A DNA stretch of 64,000 bases from Anaeramoeba flamelloides (GCA_027625915.1 JANTQA010000019.1:873001-937000); one strand, 5' to 3'. Counted from the first letter of the stretch, positions 1 through 12,070 are shown. Translations and numbers: made by a program. The notes: generated from the letters alone by a model not told the origin.

Positions 1-94
1 CTTTTTCTTAATTTTTGTGTTTGTTACCTTTTTCTTATTGTTTTATTTTTATTTTATTTTTTTTGTTTCCAAAATAAACTTTTCAATCTGAAAG

Positions 95-710
95 ACAAAA
101 CTTCGGTACCTGTTTGTATGTGAACAAACTCTCGTATCGTGTCACTGAGAATGATTTAAAAAAATTTTTTGAAAATGTCGGAAAGGTTCTTAGTGTCTTT
201 ATTGTACGAGAACCAAGGACTAACGAATCAAGGGGGTTTGGATTTGTCACAATGTCCACGTCCGAAGAAGCCGAGGATGCTATTGAGATTCTTAACCATA
301 AGGAGCTTGATCGACAACCCATTACTGTTGAATTATCAAAAAGAAAAAAGCCAAGAAGAAATTCACCAGGGATTTATCTTGGGAAAAAGAATTTTGATTC
401 CTCCTCAAGGGGAAGAAGATTCAACAGCTATCGTAATAGAAATCCCTATTACCAACCACCACGATTTTATCGCCCTCCAAGCCCAAGAAGATACAATGAA
501 AGATACCCAAGAACAAGACAAGAACCAAGAATCCCTTTTAGAGAATCAAGGGAGTCAAGAGAGTTTAGAGAACCTAGAGAACAAAGAGAGCCCAAAGACT
601 ATTATATCTCAAACAATTACAGAAGAACACCAAGTAGAAGCCCCCCAAGAAGAAGCCCCCCAAGAAGACACAGACAACGATCCTTTGATGAACGCGGTTT
701 TGACTATTAA
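95..710 (+). CDS. TRA2: Transformer-2-like SR splicing factor, 3' exon (5' end outside or in an upstream exon)
   Basis: One RRM followed by an arginine-rich tail, so a pre-mRNA splicing regulator that binds exonic enhancers in the nucleus. RNP2 reads LYVNKLS (from 114) and RNP1 reads RGFGFVTM. After the RRM comes SPGIYLGKK, matching the TPTPGIYMGR linker typical of transformer-2 proteins, then about 100 residues rich in RS, RE and PPRR. The reading frame is open from 78, but there is no ATG in front of the RRM. An AG at 93-94 is the likely 3' splice site, leaving one base that completes a split codon. The pyrimidine-rich sequence at 1-92 would then be intron, with the first exon beyond the window. 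The stop is TAA at 708-710. Overlapping frames on both strands are shadows. The family is secure; the exact exon start is inferred. Confidence 0.82.
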
Positions 711-721
711 AAAAATTTCCA

Positions 722-800
722 TCATTTTTTTTAATACCCTTTTCCTTTTTCCTTTTTCCTTTTTCCTTTTTCCTTTTTCCTTTTTCCTTCTTCCTTTCTC
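722..800 (+). repeat. TTTTTCC pyrimidine tandem repeat
   Basis: Six to seven tandem CCTTTTT units start just after the TAA of the splicing-factor gene. They may form part of its 3' UTR; no function can be assigned. Confidence 0.7.
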
Positions 801-2109
801 CTATTTCTTTTTTAAGTTTTCTTTTTTTTTTTTAAACATAACCCTTTTGATTTTATTACACTGATTTACTTTTATATTTGATTTTCTTTTACATTCTCTT
901 CTTATAATGTCTTTTATTTATTTATTTTTTTTTTTTTTTTTTGTTATTGTAGGTATATTTCCCCAAAACTTTTCAAAATAAGAAAAAAAAAAAGAAAATT
1001 CCTTCCTTTCAACTTTCGAATTAATTTTTCTCTTATCGATATGAATTTAAATTTCGCAACAAAAACAAAAAATCACCAATTATAGTAATTTCTTAAAAAA
1101 AATAAAAATATTCTTTTCTTTTTCTATTTTTTATTTATTTTTTTATTTGATTCCAATTACTAAAAATTACTTTTCTTTATTTTTATATATTACCAAATTA
1201 CAACCAAAAACATTTCGTTCCGAATCAATAACTATAACATTCAAACCAAACCAATAACATACAATACAACAGTCAAACAAATTATATTATTTCAAACTCA
1301 TCCAAATTTCAATTTAAGTTTAATAAACCAAATCTTTATTGAAACCAATCCAATTGGAACCAATCCAATTTCAAACCTATTTTTTTTTTTTTTTTTTTTG
1401 AATAAAATTTCATTCAACTACTTTTGAAAGAGAAAAAATGAAAAGGAAATTTCATAAAATCAATCTTTTATACAACCTATAAAAACAAAATTAAACTAAT
1501 AAAACAGAACCATCAACTTTACTGTTATTCTTTAAACAAAGTATAAAATATCAACAAATCAAACACATATAACAATTTACCAATCTTATTAATAAATTTG
1601 AGAAATTAAATAACACCAAAACAATATGAAAAACAATTTTCAATCTTTAACCAAAAATAATTTCTTCAATCAAAGATCTCAAATGATATTTTTCATTTTG
1701 AAAAATAAATAAAATATAAACCTCAAATTTGGGATACCTACCAACAAAAGTTACTCATAATTCAAACCCAGAATTCAAAATATAACAACTTTGTGAAAAT
1801 AAAAATTTTCAAAACATCAAATTTCTTTACACATTTATCAAATTAATTATTTCCAACACAAATATTTTTATAACCCAATCCAATTTATTATGATCAAAGA
1901 TAAGTAATTAAAGATCAAAATAATAAAATATTTTAGGTTTGATCAATTTATGTTTATATTTTATGAATATATTTACTTTATTTATTTTTTTTTTTTTAAT
2001 TTTTTATTTTTCCGTTTATTTGAATATAAGATACATTAAAAATTATACAATTGGGAAAAAATATCTTGTAATTCCTTTTTAATTACTTGGAAAAAATTAT
2101 TTATTATTT

Positions 2110-2270
2110 TTCGAAAACATTTTTTTAATTTTTTTTTTTTATAAACCAAAGTCAATTTGAAAAAAAAAAAAAATTGAAAACCCAAATAAACATTCAGAAA
2201 ATTGAGACTACATAATGTCTTAAATTTAATAAGAATACATTTACTATTAAAAAATCTTTTTTTTTTTTTT
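2110..2270 (+). repeat. E600 element, internal fragment
   Basis: Matches the interior of the E600 copy near 22140-22235, including the shared block AATACATTTACTATTAAAAA. No terminal repeats are present. Confidence 0.55.
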
Positions 2271-2319
2271 TTTTTTTTATTGTTAATTAGGAGACTTGTT
2301 TCAACAAAATTACCTTCTA

Positions 2320-2915
2320 TTTGACGGTAGTTTTTTTTTAATTTTTGTTTTGACTAGAAAATCTATAAATTTTCTAAACAAAAACAAAAAGTAAAAAAAA
2401 TAGTCGTTAGCTTTTCTTGAGTTTTCTGTTTATTTGTGAAGTGTTCTAGGTTTTTTTGAGGTTTTCTATTTTATTTCGAAAATCTATTGATTTTCTAAAT
2501 AAATAGAAAACTCAAAAAAACCTAACGAAAATCAATAGATTTTATAGATAAAACAGTAAACCTTGAGAAAGGTGTCGTTAGGTTTTTTTTTAATTTTTAG
2601 AAATTAAAAGAAAATTTTTGAAATTTTCTTTTTAATTTCTGAAAATAAAAAAAAAACAAGACACTTTTTGTTAGATTTTCCAGAATTTAAAAGAATTGAG
2701 TTTAATATTTTAGTTTTACTCTATTCTTTTGAACTATGTAAAAGTGCTGTTCGTTTTTTTTTTTTAATTTGAGAAATAAAAAGAAATTTTATTAAATTTT
2801 AAATTTCTAAAATTAAAAAAAACCTAGGCACTTGACAGCACTCTACGGCACTTAGTAGCACTTTCCGAAACTCTAAAATTGTATTTAGAGTTTTTTATCC
2901 CGAGTAATATGTCGG
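2320..2915. repeat. Hairpin-array repeat, copy 1
   Basis: At least five consecutive inverted repeats with arms of about 25-40 bases: about 2328-2398, 2450-2523, 2580-2655, 2672-2735 and 2756-2822. They are separated by short linkers of recurring sequence (CGTTAGGTTTT before a hairpin, CCTAGGCACTTGACAGCACT after). The linker block with repeated GCACTT units at 2824-2868 recurs in the copy at 19008-19345. There is no coding potential and no clear target-site duplication. Confidence 0.75.
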
Positions 2916-4740
2916 CAAGATTATAGAACATAAGATAACTTTTCTTTAAAAAAAATAAAAGAAAAACTTTCATATATTAAAACAAAGATAAGTAAAAGAG
3001 AAAGGAAAGTAAGAAATGAAAGAGAATAAGATAAAAATAAAATATAATTTAAAAAGTTTTTTTTTTAGAACTGAGGGTTGAGTGGCGAGTTAGTTGTTTC
3101 CTTTTATTTTGTTTATGTCGAAAATTTCAAAATAACCACAACCATTCTAACGTTTTATACAACACCTTATCGAAAAAAGTTGATTTTAAACCCCATTTCA
3201 AAAATTGTGACCCACCTGAACAAACAAATTGAAAAACAAACAATTACTGAAGTGTATTAAAGAACAACTGATTGATAAAACCTATTAAATATTTACTTTC
3301 AAATGATTCTAAATATATAAAAACCTGATATCTCAAACATTATAAAAAAAAAAAGAAAAATAAAAAGAAGTAAAAAAAAAAATGAGGAAAAAAAGAAAAA
3401 GAAAAAGAAAAACAAAAATTTCAAGAAATTAGAAAAAAAATTTTTTGATTAGAATATGGTATAAACCCTAAAAGTCGTTTACTTGTGAATTATAAAGGGG
3501 GTTATAATTTTTGAAAAATAGCTTAATATTGAATATTGTTGCAATACTAAAATAGAGTTAACCTAATCACAAGAAAATCTCATATATTAAAAAAGATAAA
3601 GTACTTCCATTATTCCACTCTTACAATACATTTCCCAAAAATTAGAATAACATCATTGATTTTTTTCTTCTTGTATTGTTTATTGATAAAAAATACTTTC
3701 AAAAAACTTGAAAATTGATATTTAGAGAAAATTAATTCAAGTTAAAAAAGTCTACTGAATAAAGAGTAAACAATCTAATCAATCAAATTTAATTTACAGA
3801 TGAAATGGGGAACATTTCATAAGGCCTTCTATGAAAGGAAACCAAATTTTTTTTAAAATTTTATTTTTTTGAGATAAATTATATTTCTTCAGGGATTTCT
3901 TGTACGAAAACAAATCTAAATCGGATATTATTATTTCTCTTGTTTATAATCAATCAAGCATTAATTGAAACTCAAATTGTTACGATTCTTTATTTTTGAT
4001 CAGTTCACTAAGTGCAAAAAAGAGTTTTATTATTATAATATAATTGTTTGGTGTTATAAAGGTTAAAATGTATTGTTTTCAACTTTCTAAGGCATTATCC
4101 ACGTTCAAAAATTAACATCATAAGGGCACACAATTATAGAATTCAATAAATACCACTCAAAATTTAAATAAAATAATATAAGGTACATCAAATTTACAAA
4201 TTAATAATATTTCAAGAAATTACTTAAAATATTTTTATTAAATGTAAAAAAAAATAATATTTTGGTTTCAATTTTATATGAATATCTGGGAATCTTGTAA
4301 AAAAAATACATTTTTCATTATACGTTTAAGGGTTATAATCACTTGATATAATTTACTTCACACCCAATTATTGAGCTGATACCCAAAACAATATTTTGTA
4401 ACAGTATTTCTTTTAGTTGATTATTATAACTAACAAAAAAAAAAAAAATCAAAGGATCTCAAATACAAAAAATGCAACAAATAAAAAAAAGTTTCATTTG
4501 ATTTTCAATTTCAAAAATACAAATTTTAGAAAAAAAAAAATAAAATCCATTTTAGGTTTCAAATTCACAATATTTATATATTCTGGTATTTCGATTGAAA
4601 AAAAACTTCTTTTCAAATATATAGTATAAAACGTGTTATTTTAGTTCTTAGCTGACCAAGCTTCAGCTTATTAAACTTTTTGTCAAATAAAAGTGGAAAG
4701 AAAATGTCAAAAATTATTCATAATTGAATCAAATTAATTG

Positions 4741-5285
4741 TAAACTCCGTTTCACTCAAAGTGCCAGCCAAAAATGAAAAATTCACTTTTTTTTTTTTAA
4801 GAATCAAATAAACTAAGATTGTTTAGAAATAGGAGAAATAATAAACTTCGGATTAGAGTTGAGATTCATAAAAGAATTAGCCGAAAAAACCATAAATTTA
4901 CTCAAAAAATAAAAAGTTAAAAACTTTTTGGGTCCATTCTATTGGAATGAATTGTATAAAATTTCACGATTTCTTTAGGAATATTAAAATTCTTCATAAT
5001 AAGATTTTTTAATAGTAAATTTTTTTATTTAAAAATCAATTACAAAGCCTAAATTTTCTTAAAGTTTATTTAGGTTTACAAACTTTTTTTTTTTTTTAAA
5101 TTTTTTTTTAAAAAAAAAAAGAAAAAAGACAAAAACAAAGAAAAAAAAAATTAATTCGAATAAATTAGTTAAAATGATCTGATCTCAAAATTGAAAATTT
5201 ATTTTTGGAAGAATATTGGATTATAATCAGAGCGTATATTTTATTTATTCAACAAAACTGGAACCTTTGACCAAAAAAGAGTTTA
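4741..5285 (-). mobile_element. E600 terminal-inverted-repeat element
   Basis: Left end TAAACTCCGTTTCACTCAAAG, right end (reverse complement) TAAACTCTTTTTTGGTCAAAG. The body matches the copies at 25738-26308 and 46732-47326, here inverted relative to the latter. The ends begin in TA, which fits a TA target site. No transposase frame, so a non-autonomous DNA element. Confidence 0.7.
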
Positions 5286-5376
5286 TATAATATTGATATT
5301 AGTATACATATTCATAATTACATGACAAATTAATAATACTTCCCCCCATTTCAACTTACAAAATCCTTTCAATAAC

Positions 5377-5662
5377 TCCAATTTGAAACAAATTATTTTT
5401 TTTTTTTGTACAAAATTGCTTAAATTCGATTTAATCTAATTTCTAATTGTTATATAAATATTGAAATTTGACAGAGTAGAATTTTGAAACAATCCTGAGA
5501 AAAAAATAACTCATTTGAAAAAAAAAAAAAAAATGATTTGACAGATAATATTTTATGATAATTACAAAGTACCAAATATAAATATTTCGAAAATGATCAT
5601 AGAGAAATTTTCAAAATTATATATTCATAACAATTCTAATTGGAAATTGTGTCTCACTAGTA
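5377..5662 (+). repeat. R3 interspersed repeat
   Basis: Matches 31125-31400 (inverted) and 63755-64000 across most of its length. Shared blocks include TTTGACAGAGTA, CTCATTTGAAAAA and TTTTCAAAATTATATATTC. No termini or coding frame identified. Confidence 0.6.
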
Positions 5663-6384
5663 AGTACTTTTTTCTAAAAATATCCTTATTTTTCATTGAT
5701 GTTTTTACTAGATCGAATCCTACATTACTTGTTAGTTAGTTTTTGATTGGTATTTTGCTCTCATAAAAATTATAAATTTTTTTTTTCCATTTGAGAAATT
5801 TTTTTTCATCATAATAACTCTGCTATTAAATCAAAAGTTTTATTCAAGAATACATAAAATTTGTAAAAGTTTTTTAAATTTCGGAACTTAAGGATAGTAG
5901 GATTCTTGTGGATGCTAGTTTTTAGGGATTATATATTAATAAAATCTCTGAAAGTATTTATTTTCTTTAACGTATCAAATTAAATAATCTGTAGAGTTAT
6001 ATCTCTAATAAATAATATCATTAGATTTTGTTTGAATATAAAAATCTGAATAACTAATAAATGTATTATTAAAAATATAAAAAAAATTAAAAAAAAAAAT
6101 AAAACAAGAATTTTGATGAGAACAATAAATTTCTTTCTATAAAAAATGAAATAATTTGAATATTATAGAATTCATTAGTCCATTAATAAAATTAATAATT
6201 GTTGAAAATAATTATTTTTGCGAAAAAACTATTATTAAAAGAATCAAAAAGCAAAAAAAAAAGAAATCGAAAAAGGCCCCGAGTTATATATATATTTAAA
6301 TTATTAGATTAAAAGTAATAAAGAAAAAAAAAAGGAAAAAATAAGACTTTAATATTAATTTCCTTTTGGTTATTGAATTAATTA

Positions 6385-9321
6385 TTAAAAATCCCATAAC
6401 AGATCAATTATTTTTTGATTATTTTTCAAAAACAGCAAAAATGAAGATTCCTTCTTATCATTTACATGATTAAAATTAGAACCATTATTTAATAATATCT
6501 GAATGCAAGGAATTGAAGTTTTTTTTGATTTACAGCAACAGTCTAAAGGAGTTTGGTTTTTTGAATTTCTACTATTTAGCTCTGCCTTGTTTTGGATTAA
6601 TAACTTGACAATTTCTAAATTTGGATCTTCTTGTTGGCAAATAAGATGAAGAGGTGTTTGTTTTTCTTCAGTAAGTGAATTAATCTTGGCACCATTTTCA
6701 ATTAGCAATTTAGCGACTTCAAGATTTGGGTTACTTTGTTCACATAGGATGTGCAGAGGAGACATATTTTGTCCAGCAGTTTGCAAATTAACTTTGGCGC
6801 CATTTTGTATTAAAAATTTGAAAACTGCAAGATCTACGTTTGGTTGCGAGCAAATCAAATGCAATGGTGTTCGAAGATAAATGTCGGTACAATTAACCTT
6901 CAGTCCCTTTTTAATAAATTCCTGCATTTCCTGCAGTTGTGGCTTAAATTTTAGCACAAGATGATGTAGCATTGACCATTGGTTTCGATCCTTAGTTTTC
7001 ACACGTGACTTGTTTTGGATTAATAACTTGACAATTTCCAAGTCGGGATTTTCCTGTAGGCAAACTAAAAAAAGAGGTGTTAGGCGATCCTTTTTTTTCT
7101 TCGATCGAACATCTGCGCCGTTTTCCACTAAAAATTTTACGACTTCGAAGGAAGGGTTTTGGTGAAAGCAAACATATAGCAGGGGATTCCACTCTTCTTC
7201 ATTTGCGCTCTTTTCGTTAACATTGGCGCCATGGGTAACTAAGATTTTGATTGTTTCCAAATCTGGATTTGGTCGATTACAATGGCGAAGAAGAGCAGAT
7301 TCGTTGTCCTTGTCGAGCGCGTTTACATCTGCGCCATTATCTAATAGGGTCCTTATGATGTCAATTTTGGGCTTTGGTCGATTGCACACGAGATGAAGGG
7401 GTGTGGATAGGTAGGATGTGCTTTTTTCATTGACATCGGCCCCCCTTTCGATCATTAACTTTATTATTTCGTCAGTGGCAGTATCTTCAGAACACAATAA
7501 ATGGATTGGTGTAACCCCCTTTTGGTCCTTTTGGTCCACTTGCGCCCCCTTTTCAATAAACAGTTTAATTAAATCTGCAGGTGGGTTGGTATGCCTCAAA
7601 ATGTATACCAACGGTGTACAGCCCTCGATATCAACGACATTTAAATCTGCCCCATTGGCAACGAGGAATTCTATGGTCTCAACTGGCAATTCTTCACGAT
7701 TACAAAGGTAATGAAGCGGCGTTGATTTGTGAACAGACTCGATGTTTAAGTCTGCACCCTTCCCGACAAAGTATTTAATGGCTTCAAACGAGAGACTGGA
7801 ATCTTTCAAACTGCAAAGCAAATGCAAGGCAGTTAGCCCCTGGTCCATCTGTGCATTAATATCGACTCCGAGTTCAATTAAATATTTTCTGCCTTCCAAT
7901 TGGTTGTTATTATAGCAAAGCAAGTGCAATGGCGTCGAATTTTGTTTTGTTTTTAATTGCACATCAGCACCAGCCTTTTCAATCAAATATTTTAAATGCT
8001 CAATTTTGGGATTCTCGAAATAACACAAATTATGAAGACACGTAAACCCTTGTGAATCTTGTAAATTGACATCGACGCCCTTTTCAATAAGAAACTTGAT
8101 CATTTCAAAATTAACTTGGCCCCGGAATGTTATCCAATGCAAATAGCTTCTCTTTGTAGCCTTTGTCTGGTCATTAATCTGGATCCCCTGGTTTACGAAA
8201 TATTGCATAATTGGGTAATCGATATTACTTTGCTTGGTGATCATATTCAATGGTGTAAAGAATAGCGCGTCCTTCGAATTAATATCTGCACCATTTGCTA
8301 AAAAGAATTTGATAATGTCCAGATTTATATTCTCCAAATTGCAATAAAAATGGAACGGTGTCCTTTCACTATTTAATGTCTTTGCGTTCATATCCGCACC
8401 TTTGGCAAGTAAGAATTTCATTTCTTTGATCGTATCGCATTCAATATTTTTGAGATCCTCTCTTAGCACAAGCAAATGTAATGGCGTTAGATTTAAATGC
8501 ATTTGAGAATTCACATCAGCTTTTCTTGACACAATGTTTTTTAACCATCCGCCAGTTAGAGGCTTTTTTCTATTATGCTCATCAAATAAGCAAATTGCAT
8601 GGATTGAACATGCCTTTGTTTTCTGATCAAGCGGTAATTGAGCAATTTTATCAATTTTTTTGGTTTCTTTTTCTTTTTCTTTTTCTTGCTCCTTTTCTTT
8701 TTCTTTTTCTTGTTCTTGTTCTTGTTCTTGTTCTTGTTCTTTTTCTTTTTCTTGCTCTTTTTCTATTTCGATTTCGATCTCTTTTTGTTTTTGAATTGGA
8801 AAAACTATTTCTAATTGTTTTGCTTTTCCAAATAACAATATGTTCCACAACCTTGGCAAGGCAGATAATTTTTTTGATTTTTCCAAATTAACAATTTTCG
8901 AATTAACATAGGTAACCAACAAATCTTTTACTAAACGGTGTTGAAAGGACGCCTCTAATTGCATTAAACAACTTCGATCATGTAAATCAAAAATAAAGGG
9001 ATCTGCTCCTTTGGAAACCAAAAAAACCATCAGCTTGATCCCGCGTTCTCCATAGTGATCGACCCGCACAGCTAAGATATGAAGCGGCGTAGCGTTTTCG
9101 TGATCAGGATCCCTGAGGTTAAGATCAGCCCCCATCGATATTAACCACGCAAAGGTCTCAAGAGGCGGGCACTCTTTTTGAACACACAGCCAATGGACTC
9201 TTGTTCGAAATTTATTAAATTCATCATTCACAGAAAACCGCGTCAATTCTTTATTACACTGATGATAATACTGATCGTTTGGTGGTTGTGTGCTGATTTT
9301 TGGTAAAACTTGCCTTGTCAT
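6385..9321 (-). CDS. Ankyrin-repeat protein
   Basis: Single-exon protein of 978 residues, ATG at 9319-9321, TAA stop. It is built almost wholly of ankyrin repeats: the core TPLHLLC / LIENGADVN recurs some 22-25 times at about 33-residue spacing. Two or three degenerate repeats occupy residues 35-150, a charged tract of KE/QE dipeptides covers about 180-222, and a long solenoid runs from about 235 to the C terminus. No catalytic domain, signal peptide or membrane segment is visible, so a cytosolic protein-binding scaffold is most likely. The solenoid ends near the stop without a SOCS box, kinase or BTB domain. Repeats often carry Cys in the TPLHLLC position. The partner is unknown. The opposite strand holds only shadow frames. 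Confidence 0.93.
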   Translation of the reverse strand: MTRQVLPKISTQPPNDQYYHQCNKELTRFSVNDEFNKFRTRVHWLCVQKECPPLETFAWLISMGADLNLRDPDHENATPLHILAVRVDHYGERGIKLMVFLVSKGADPFIFDLHDRSCLMQLEASFQHRLVKDLLVTYVNSKIVNLEKSKKLSALPRLWNILLFGKAKQLEIVFPIQKQKEIEIEIEKEQEKEKEQEQEQEQEQEKEKEKEQEKEKEKETKKIDKIAQLPLDQKTKACSIHAICLFDEHNRKKPLTGGWLKNIVSRKADVNSQMHLNLTPLHLLVLREDLKNIECDTIKEMKFLLAKGADMNAKTLNSERTPFHFYCNLENINLDIIKFFLANGADINSKDALFFTPLNMITKQSNIDYPIMQYFVNQGIQINDQTKATKRSYLHWITFRGQVNFEMIKFLIEKGVDVNLQDSQGFTCLHNLCYFENPKIEHLKYLIEKAGADVQLKTKQNSTPLHLLCYNNNQLEGRKYLIELGVDINAQMDQGLTALHLLCSLKDSSLSFEAIKYFVGKGADLNIESVHKSTPLHYLCNREELPVETIEFLVANGADLNVVDIEGCTPLVYILRHTNPPADLIKLFIEKGAQVDQKDQKGVTPIHLLCSEDTATDEIIKLMIERGADVNEKSTSYLSTPLHLVCNRPKPKIDIIRTLLDNGADVNALDKDNESALLRHCNRPNPDLETIKILVTHGANVNEKSANEEEWNPLLYVCFHQNPSFEVVKFLVENGADVRSKKKKDRLTPLFLVCLQENPDLEIVKLLIQNKSRVKTKDRNQWSMLHHLVLKFKPQLQEMQEFIKKGLKVNCTDIYLRTPLHLICSQPNVDLAVFKFLIQNGAKVNLQTAGQNMSPLHILCEQSNPNLEVAKLLIENGAKINSLTEEKQTPLHLICQQEDPNLEIVKLLIQNKAELNSRNSKNQTPLDCCCKSKKTSIPCIQILLNNGSNFNHVNDKKESSFLLFLKNNQKIIDLLWDF

Positions 9322-11062
9322 TTTTATTAGTCGGCTTTTCTTTTTGATTTTTTTGATTTACTTTTTTTTTGTTTTTGGTAAAAAAAAGAAAAAGAAGAAA
9401 AAAATAGAATTGGTAAAACAAATAAAAGAGAGAAAAAATTTAAAAAAAATGAAAAAGTTTTTTCACAAGACTTGGTGTGAGAATATATAAAAGTAAAACC
9501 AAATTTAAAATGTTGTTTATTTCAGAAATAGTATTCTTGGTTTGGAAATTACTTTTTTGCAAATTAAGGCTGGGGTATTTCTTAATTCGATTTGAAATAA
9601 ATCAACAAAAGATTTTACAAGCATCGTTACTCATAAAATATTATTACTTTTGAGTTTTAAGAAATGAACTATTTTCTTTTTTTATCTCTTCAAATATAAA
9701 TTTATCTTTTGAACTTTTTTTTTTAAGTGTTAGTTAATATATAATTTATTAAATACACACAAAAATAGAAAAAAAAGTCTATTTTTCAAATATAAAGATA
9801 GACCACATGAAAATTAGTACTATAATTATTAATTAATACTAAAAAAAAAACAATTCTTTACGGATTTAAATCATCTAAAAAAAAAAATTTATACTCCTTT
9901 TCAAACTACAAAAGCACTCAAAAATACCAATGGCTATAAAGAGTAAAACTCACAGATTCTGGGACTTTCAACTACGAGTTATATTTTATAAAATTTTTAA
10001 AATGAGTGAAGTTAAAATTCAAAGTAACACAAGATAAGGCTAACTTTATATATATATATATCTTCTAGTGAGTTAAATAATCGTCTCTAATCTCCCATTC
10101 GGTAAATCTGTTGTTAATTTTCAAACAATCATTTTTTTTTTTAAAATTATTTTATTAGTATTTCAATTTCAAAAAGCAAAAAATAAAATATTCTAAAAAT
10201 TTCATTTTTTTTTACTATTGAATAATAATAAACAAAAATAAAAATCAATTTATAATTCCCAAGAGTTTGAACTTCAGACATTATTCCATATTGTAAAAAA
10301 GATTAAATAAAAAAGAAAAATTTGAGAAATAAATTGGTGTATGTGACAAGGAATCTAAGAAAACTCTTCGAGTAGATTTAATAGCTATTTCAAAAAAAAT
10401 TACCCAATCTTCGAATTGGAAAACAAAGTAAAAAACCAATCACTATAAACGTTGTCTAATAATAAAGAATATTTTCAGATATGAATTATTATGTTTTAAA
10501 GTTTGATCCCTTTTTTTAATATTTTTCAAAAAGTTCAAAATTCAAAATATTTCTGAAATAATTATAAAAAAAATATTTTCTTTCAAGAAAAAAAAAAATG
10601 ACATGTTATCTGTAAAAAGGGTATGAAAATATACTTGAAAAACAAAACTTACTATACTTTCATATAACCCAAATATAAAAAGAATAGTATACTAAAAGAA
10701 ATTGCAGGATTATTTTAAACTTGAAAAAAGATAATTTCTTTTTTCAAATAACAGTTCGAAAGGATTTTTTCTCTTTGGCGGAATAAAAAAATCACTGAAA
10801 AAAACCAAAAAAAGAAATTAAAAATTTTTCTAAAATAGTTTTTTAAAAGGGATAAAATTCAACTTTGTACAAAAAGAAATACTAAATAATTTGATTATTT
10901 CGAAATAATAATTAATAACACAATCTTCATTATTTCTGTGAGCTCAAAATAATTCAAAGATTGGAATTACCCATGAATTTTACTATTTTTTTATAAATAG
11001 ACAAATATTTTCCAGCAAATATCAATTCATAATTCAGTTTTTAAAAAAAATTAAAAATATTA

Positions 11063-11259
11063 CAGTTAATTCCAATTTTAAGGCACAAACTATCAACGAA
11101 ATTTAAGGCACAAAAAACTCTCAAAATAAGGTACAATTTTGTAATTATTTTTTTTTACAATTTATCCTACTAGAATATGAATTTTGTGTCTTAATTTGAG
11201 ATTTTTTTTTGTGCCTTAAATTTCGTTGAAAGTTTGTTCCTTAAAAGTGAAACTGACTT
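11063..11259. mobile_element. M1 MITE, copy 1 (Tc1/mariner-like)
   Basis: TA-flanked palindromic element with termini CAGTTAATTCCAATTTTAAG and (reverse complement) AAGTCAGTTTCACTTTTAAG. Each arm carries TTAAGGCACAAA-like units. No coding capacity. Confidence 0.8.
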
Positions 11260-11347
11260 TATTAAAAAAATAATTTAAATAATTTTATATCGTTCTTTAT
11301 AATCTTCATATTTTTCAAAAAAAACTGACTTGATTGTTTAACTACTA

Positions 11348-11751
11348 AAAAAGGTATTTTTTTTTTTTTTTTCCATTAAAGAGTGGGTACTAAAAGTCCA
11401 CCTGTTTGCCCGAATCCCTAATTTAAATTAGAGATATTGTTGAACCAAGTGAGAGCTGGTCATTTCTCCCAAAAATCGGATCCGGTCCATAAATTGAGAG
11501 GGATTTTGTTCCAATTCCGTTCAGTTTTATAATAGTCAAAAAGATTCAATTCGGTCAAACGATTTCCTCAAAGAATTAGTGGTTCTAAGAAGCATAAGCC
11601 CGATTTTTAATTAAAATTACACCATGGTGGCTATTTGAGAAAATGGTAAAAAATAAGAAATAATGGTTAAGGGAATAGAACCCCTGCCTTCAGATTGTAC
11701 ACTGGGTTGTGTTGCCACTGGCCCATACCAGTTCTCTAAAAAGGGTATTTT
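11348..11751 (-). mobile_element. tRNA-headed SINE with A-tail and target duplication
   Basis: Read on the minus strand, a pol III-like head has an A box TGGGCCAGTGGCAACA (11710-11725) and a B box GGGGTTCTATTCCC (11671-11684). A less AT-rich body follows down to 11373, then an 18-base A-tail (11355-11372). The flanks AAAAAGGTATTTT (11348-11360) and AAAAAGGGTATTTT (11738-11751) form an imperfect duplication, as expected from LINE-driven insertion. The anticodon arm does not fold properly, so it is a retroposon and not a tRNA gene. No second copy was seen in the window. Confidence 0.7.
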
Positions 11752-12070
11752 TTTTGAAAATTTAAGATTAAGTCATTTTTTTCTAATCTTGAAGGATTAG
11801 ATAAACCCCTTTCAAAATAATTCCCCCATTAAAAATTAAAGTTTGAAAAAAAATATTATTATAAATTTAAGTTATCTATTAGAATAGAAAAATTATTTAA
11901 TTATAATATTCAGTTCTATTTACTAGAAATATTTGTTTTCATCACAAAATAATAAAAAAAAACTGGGACATTTATTATGAAATATAGTTAATTTGGCTTA
12001 TTATTGGGGAAATTTTCAAATAAAATTCAATATTGGAATTTTATGAGAAGATATAAACTCTGAGAAATTA

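Larger units (their letters stand above)
711..6384. other. Gene-free interval of 5.7 kb with repeats
   Basis: No open frame here has the codon texture of the real genes; the frames at 3078-3260 and 4417-4629 are AT-run artefacts. Recognisable content is a pyrimidine repeat near 722-800, an E600 fragment at 2110-2270, a hairpin array at 2320-2915, an E600 element at 4741-5285 and an R3 repeat at 5377-5662. A single terminus of the TTTCAAAAATTGTGACYCAC type lies at 3188-3222 with no partner seen. Around 1330-1375 the motif AACCAATCCAATT occurs twice in tandem. Confidence 0.7.

Noticed and set aside
169-864. 231-residue frame overlapping the splicing-factor gene
   Set aside because: A shifted frame over the RRM and RS tail; it runs on into a poly-F/L stretch from the pyrimidine repeat.
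8481-8891. 136-residue frame opposite the ankyrin gene
   Set aside because: Antisense of the KE/QE tract (poly Leu/Phe/Val), not a membrane protein.
11668-11740. Independent tRNA gene at the SINE head
   Set aside because: The anticodon stem fails, and the body, A-tail and flanking duplication show a retroposon.
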